Assembly (NCBI RefSeq): GCF_015207265.1
Contig: NZ_JADEXE010000035.1
Span: forward strand, 1 to 35,942
Source of the DNA: Nodosilinea sp. LEGE 07298
Lineage (GTDB): Bacteria; Cyanobacteriota; Cyanobacteriia; Phormidesmidales; Phormidesmidaceae
DNA length: 35,942 nt
Direction: 5' to 3'
In this document: one piece after another, positions 33,838 to 35,942 of the stretch
How positions within the stretch are numbered: position 1 is the first letter of the stretch
Layout of the letters: each line of letters starts with the position of its first letter
Position numbers and translations under genes: made by a program
Notes under the pieces: model-generated
The model's database searches: none
What the model was told of the DNA's origin: nothing
Seen by the model: the letters and a program-made list of their open reading frames with translations, nothing else

Positions 33838-34557
33838 ATGACTCGCTTACTCGTCGGCATTCTAGTGTTTGTGATTAACACTGTGTACGCTAATCGTCCT
33901 TACCCCCGATTCTATGTGCTCGAAACCGTCGCCCGCGTTCCCTATTTTTCCTATCTGTCGGTGCTGCACCTGTACGAAACCCTGGGACTCTGGCGCAAGG
34001 CCGACTGGCTGAAAATTCACTTTGCAGAATCTTGGAACGAACTGCACCACCTGCTGATTATGGAAGAACTGGGCGGGGCCAACTTTTGGGGCGATCGCCT
34101 GCTCGCCAGAACCGCCGCCTTGGTCTACTACTGGGTGATTGCCGTCCTCTACCTGGTTGACGCCCGCTCGGCCTACCACTTTATGGAATTGGTGGAAGGC
34201 CACGCCTACGCCACCTACGACAAATTCCTCAAAACCGAAGCCGCCACCCTCAAGACTCAGCCCGCTCCCGCCGTGGCCGTGAAGTACTACCGCGACGGCG
34301 ACCTCTATATGTTTGATGAGTTTCAAACGGCGCAGGTGGCCGCCGATCGCCGCCCCCAGGTCAACACCCTCTATGACGTGTTTGTCGCGATTCGTGACGA
34401 TGAAATGGAGCATGTCAAAACCATGGTGGCCTGCCAGCATCCCAACGCTCAGCAGGAACTCCTCAGCCCTCACACCGCTGCCGTTGAACTTACCCTTCTC
34501 CCGATTGACGAAGAAATCGCCACTCAAGACAAAGTCCTCGCTGGCGAAGGCTCATAA
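33838..34557 (+). CDS. PTOX/AOX-family plastoquinol terminal oxidase
   Basis: A 239-residue di-iron membrane oxidase. All six di-iron ligands of the alternative oxidase family are in place: E29 (LETVARVPYFSY), E68 and H71 (NELHHLLIMEELGG), E120 (LVEGHAYATYDKF), E189 and H192 (RDDEMEHVKTM). A hydrophobic helix lies at about 92-108. The short N-terminus and the -GDLYMFDEFQ- segment resemble plastid terminal oxidase and its cyanobacterial relatives. It oxidises plastoquinol with O2 without pumping protons and, as a heme-free enzyme, should resist NO and sulfide. It sits 85 bases after norB, probably in the same transcript. Confidence 0.93.
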   Translation: MTRLLVGILVFVINTVYANRPYPRFYVLETVARVPYFSYLSVLHLYETLGLWRKADWLKIHFAESWNELHHLLIMEELGGANFWGDRLLARTAALVYYWVIAVLYLVDARSAYHFMELVEGHAYATYDKFLKTEAATLKTQPAPAVAVKYYRDGDLYMFDEFQTAQVAADRRPQVNTLYDVFVAIRDDEMEHVKTMVACQHPNAQQELLSPHTAAVELTLLPIDEEIATQDKVLAGEGS

Positions 34558-34597
34558 TCCCCTCACTTACCCATCTCCTCAAAACCGGAGAACAACC

Positions 34598-34955
34598 ATG
34601 GCAACTTTCCCCATCGACACCACCGTAGGCGCGATCGTGCGCGACTATCCGGACCTGTCGCGATTGTTTGAGCAGGTCCAAGGTCGATTACTGCTGTGGC
34701 GGCAACAAGACCTTGACCGAAGCCTGCCAGCAAAAAGGCCTTGACCCCCAGGTGTTTCTGGCCCAGCTAGAGGATTATGCCGCCACCACCGATGTGCCGG
34801 AGATAAACGTCGCCGCCCTGTCCTTAACCGAACTAACCGGCCATATCGAACGCATTCACCACGCTTACCTCCATGAGGAATTGCCCCGTCTGGAGAAAAT
34901 GGTGACTAAGGTAGGGCTTGCTGAAAAAGTGCCTAAAGCTAAGTGTACAGAGTGA
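34598..34955 (+). pseudogene. Frameshifted and truncated RIC/ScdA/YtfE iron-sulfur repair protein
   Basis: The ATG at 34598, with GGAG seven bases upstream, opens MATFPIDTTVGAIVRDYPDL then SRLFEQVQ, the N-terminus of the RIC/DUF542 domain. The expected continuation VDYCCGGNKTLTEACQQKGL then DPQVFLAQL lies in another frame, and removing one base near 34680-34684 restores a perfect join. The second frame runs LTELTGHIERIHHAYLHEEL, the start of the hemerythrin-like di-iron domain, but stops at 34953-34955, so most of that domain (roughly half of a usual 220-residue protein) is gone. RIC proteins repair NO-damaged Fe-S clusters, which fits the norB context. The gene appears dead unless frameshifting yields a short CCGG-domain protein. 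Confidence 0.82.
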
Positions 34956-35030
34956 TTCAGCGGGGTTAAGAGCTGCTAAAGTGCAAGGAAAATAGTGCGT
35001 TGCCGCTGAAATCCTTGGACGCCGAGACCG

Positions 35031-35372
35031 ATATACCGCCAAACGAGCCCAGGACAACTGAGTTTTGAGAACGTTTACTTGCCGTTTGGAGGCAAGCTGT
35101 CGGGGAAGAATCGCTGGGTGAAACTGGCGGCGATGATTCCGTGGGAGAGGTTTGAATCGAGGTATGCGGCGCAGTTCAGCGAGGGGCAATGGGCACCGGC
35201 CAAGCCGTTTCGACTGGCACTGGGGGCGTTGATTAATAAAGAGCGGCTAGGGGTGAGTGATGGGGAGACGGTAGCGCGAAAACAACATAGATACCTTGAA
35301 GGGGTCAACACAGAGCAGCCATCGCCAACGAGCCTGATCGGTTTAAAGAACGGGCAAGTTTGGCGCAGCTAA
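35031..35372 (+). pseudogene. IS5-type transposase N-terminal relic
   Basis: The frame reads IYRQTSPGQLSFENVYLPFG, GKLSGKNRWVKLAAMIPWER, then FESRYAAQFSEGQWAPAKPF and RLALGALINKERLGVSDGET. This is the N-terminal region of cyanobacterial IS5-family transposases. The first codon is ATA where ATG would be expected, the frame drifts into unrelated sequence after SDGETV (a shift near 35275), and the DDE catalytic part is absent. It is a decayed, immobile fragment marking the edge of the NO module, immediately after the truncated ric. Confidence 0.8.
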
Positions 35373-35512
35373 CGCGAAAGAAAAGCTTTCCCAAGCCGCG
35401 ATCGCGCTTGGGCGCAACGCAAAATCTCCTTGCCTCCCAGTTAACTATTTTTGTAATTGCTCAACTAGGTTGACGGGTAGCGGCGAATAAGAGAGGGTGG
35501 TAAACTTTTGCC

Positions 35513-35942
35513 ATGCAAGACCTGCCGCCGTTAGAAGGCCTCAGTTCTGGGGAGAAAGACGCTCTGATACGAGAGCTGTGGCAGAGGGTGCAAGCGTTGC
35601 AGGCAGAAGCCGAGAAGCGTCAACGAAAAGGCGTCAAGAAAACGTCACGCAATTCAAGTTTGCCACCAGCGAAGGGATTTAAGCCCAATTCAGAGGGTTC
35701 CAAGGCCAGCCAAAGCCAGCGAACCGCGAGTGTTGGCCGAGCGGGAGGTGGGCGTGAGTTGACCCCGTCGCCCGACCAGGTGGTTGTGGCGCGAGCGAGT
35801 CGTTGCCCTCACTGCGGCAGCGAGGTAGAGCGTGCTCGTCAACAACTCAAAGCGGTCTATGAGCGAATTGAACTGCCCCAAGTTCGGCCTCAGGTGACCC
35901 GTGTCGAGCGCTACGGTGGGCAGTGTTCGTGCTGTCAGCAGA
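35513..35942 (+). CDS. IS66-type transposase, 5' part
   Basis: 143 residues run to the window end without a stop: MQDLPPLEGLSSGEKDALIR, a coiled coil (ELWQRVQALQAEAEKRQ), the family block KKTSRNSSLPPAKGFKPN (44-61), and a zinc-finger CPHCGSEVERARQQLKAVYE, then ...YGGQCSCCQQ. This is the N-terminal DNA-binding part of an IS66 TnpC-type DDE transposase; the catalytic domain would lie beyond the window. The sequence GGTAGCGGCGAATAAGAG just upstream (about 35474-35493) may include the left end of the element, but its inverted repeat cannot be verified here. It appears intact so far, unlike the neighbouring IS5 relic. Confidence 0.88.
   Translation, partial: MQDLPPLEGLSSGEKDALIRELWQRVQALQAEAEKRQRKGVKKTSRNSSLPPAKGFKPNSEGSKASQSQRTASVGRAGGGRELTPSPDQVVVARASRCPHCGSEVERARQQLKAVYERIELPQVRPQVTRVERYGGQCSCCQQ

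Overview
The window reads as chromosomal DNA of a cyanobacterium. The palindromic octamer GCGATCGC (HIP1) recurs throughout. The gene content also points that way: a b6f-type Rieske protein, a DUF3122 protein, a PTOX-like plastoquinol oxidase, a Tll0287-like DUF3365 heme protein and very long CBS/GAF/PAS hybrid kinases. A filamentous Leptolyngbya/Nodosilinea-like host is my inference. It is an accessory region that handles sulfide, metal(loid)s and nitric oxide, separated by a sensory block.

Layout. (1) 1-120 is the tail of an unidentified gene. (2) 163-9541, minus strand: a fusion of a cyclic-nucleotide-binding domain, a degenerate sigma-54-type ATPase and a membrane 4Fe-4S protein; then a merR - CxxC thioredoxin-like - ArsP-like permease - rhodanese operon with a textbook MerR promoter; then (going upstream) DUF3122, a KirBac-like K+ channel, rhodanese, a NifX/NafY-like protein, a Rieske protein, DUF302 and DUF2892. 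(3) 9827-13321, plus strand: Dps, a three-cysteine sulfide:quinone reductase, a DUF3365 heme protein and a bile-acid/Acr3-type transporter. Regions 2 and 3 are divergent around 9542-9826 and look like one sulfide/persulfide and metal(loid) defence island wired into the quinone pool. (4) 13322-13925 is decayed DNA containing a CobW-like GTPase fragment. (5) 13926-28152, minus strand: a REC-GGDEF-EAL protein, a 2377-residue CBS/GAF/PAS hybrid kinase and a 1510-residue eight-PAS hybrid kinase. (6) 28324-34955: a nitric-oxide module. It has a methyltransferase/cupin relic fused by deletion, a Crp/Fnr-family regulator, a YwiC-like membrane protein, a quinol-dependent NO reductase, a PTOX/AOX-like oxidase and a frameshifted, truncated RIC (ScdA/YtfE) relic. 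(7) 35031-35942: an IS5-type transposase relic and the 5' part of an IS66-type transposase running off the window.

How it fits together. Inverted repeats with a TGA core and the N4 spacing of FNR sites lie upstream of the YwiC-like gene and of norB. In both cases the same nine bases, GGCAGAGTA, follow exactly 19 bases after the ATGAG-N4-CTCAT repeat core plus one flanking base, where a class II activator would place the -10 element. This points to a local regulon run by the neighbouring Crp/Fnr protein. The region therefore couples sulfide oxidation (SQR), NO reduction (qNOR) and an NO/sulfide-tolerant quinol oxidase (PTOX/AOX) to one plastoquinone pool. Several accessory NO-repair genes (ric, methyltransferase, cupin) are broken, so the module appears to be eroding at its edges while its core remains intact.
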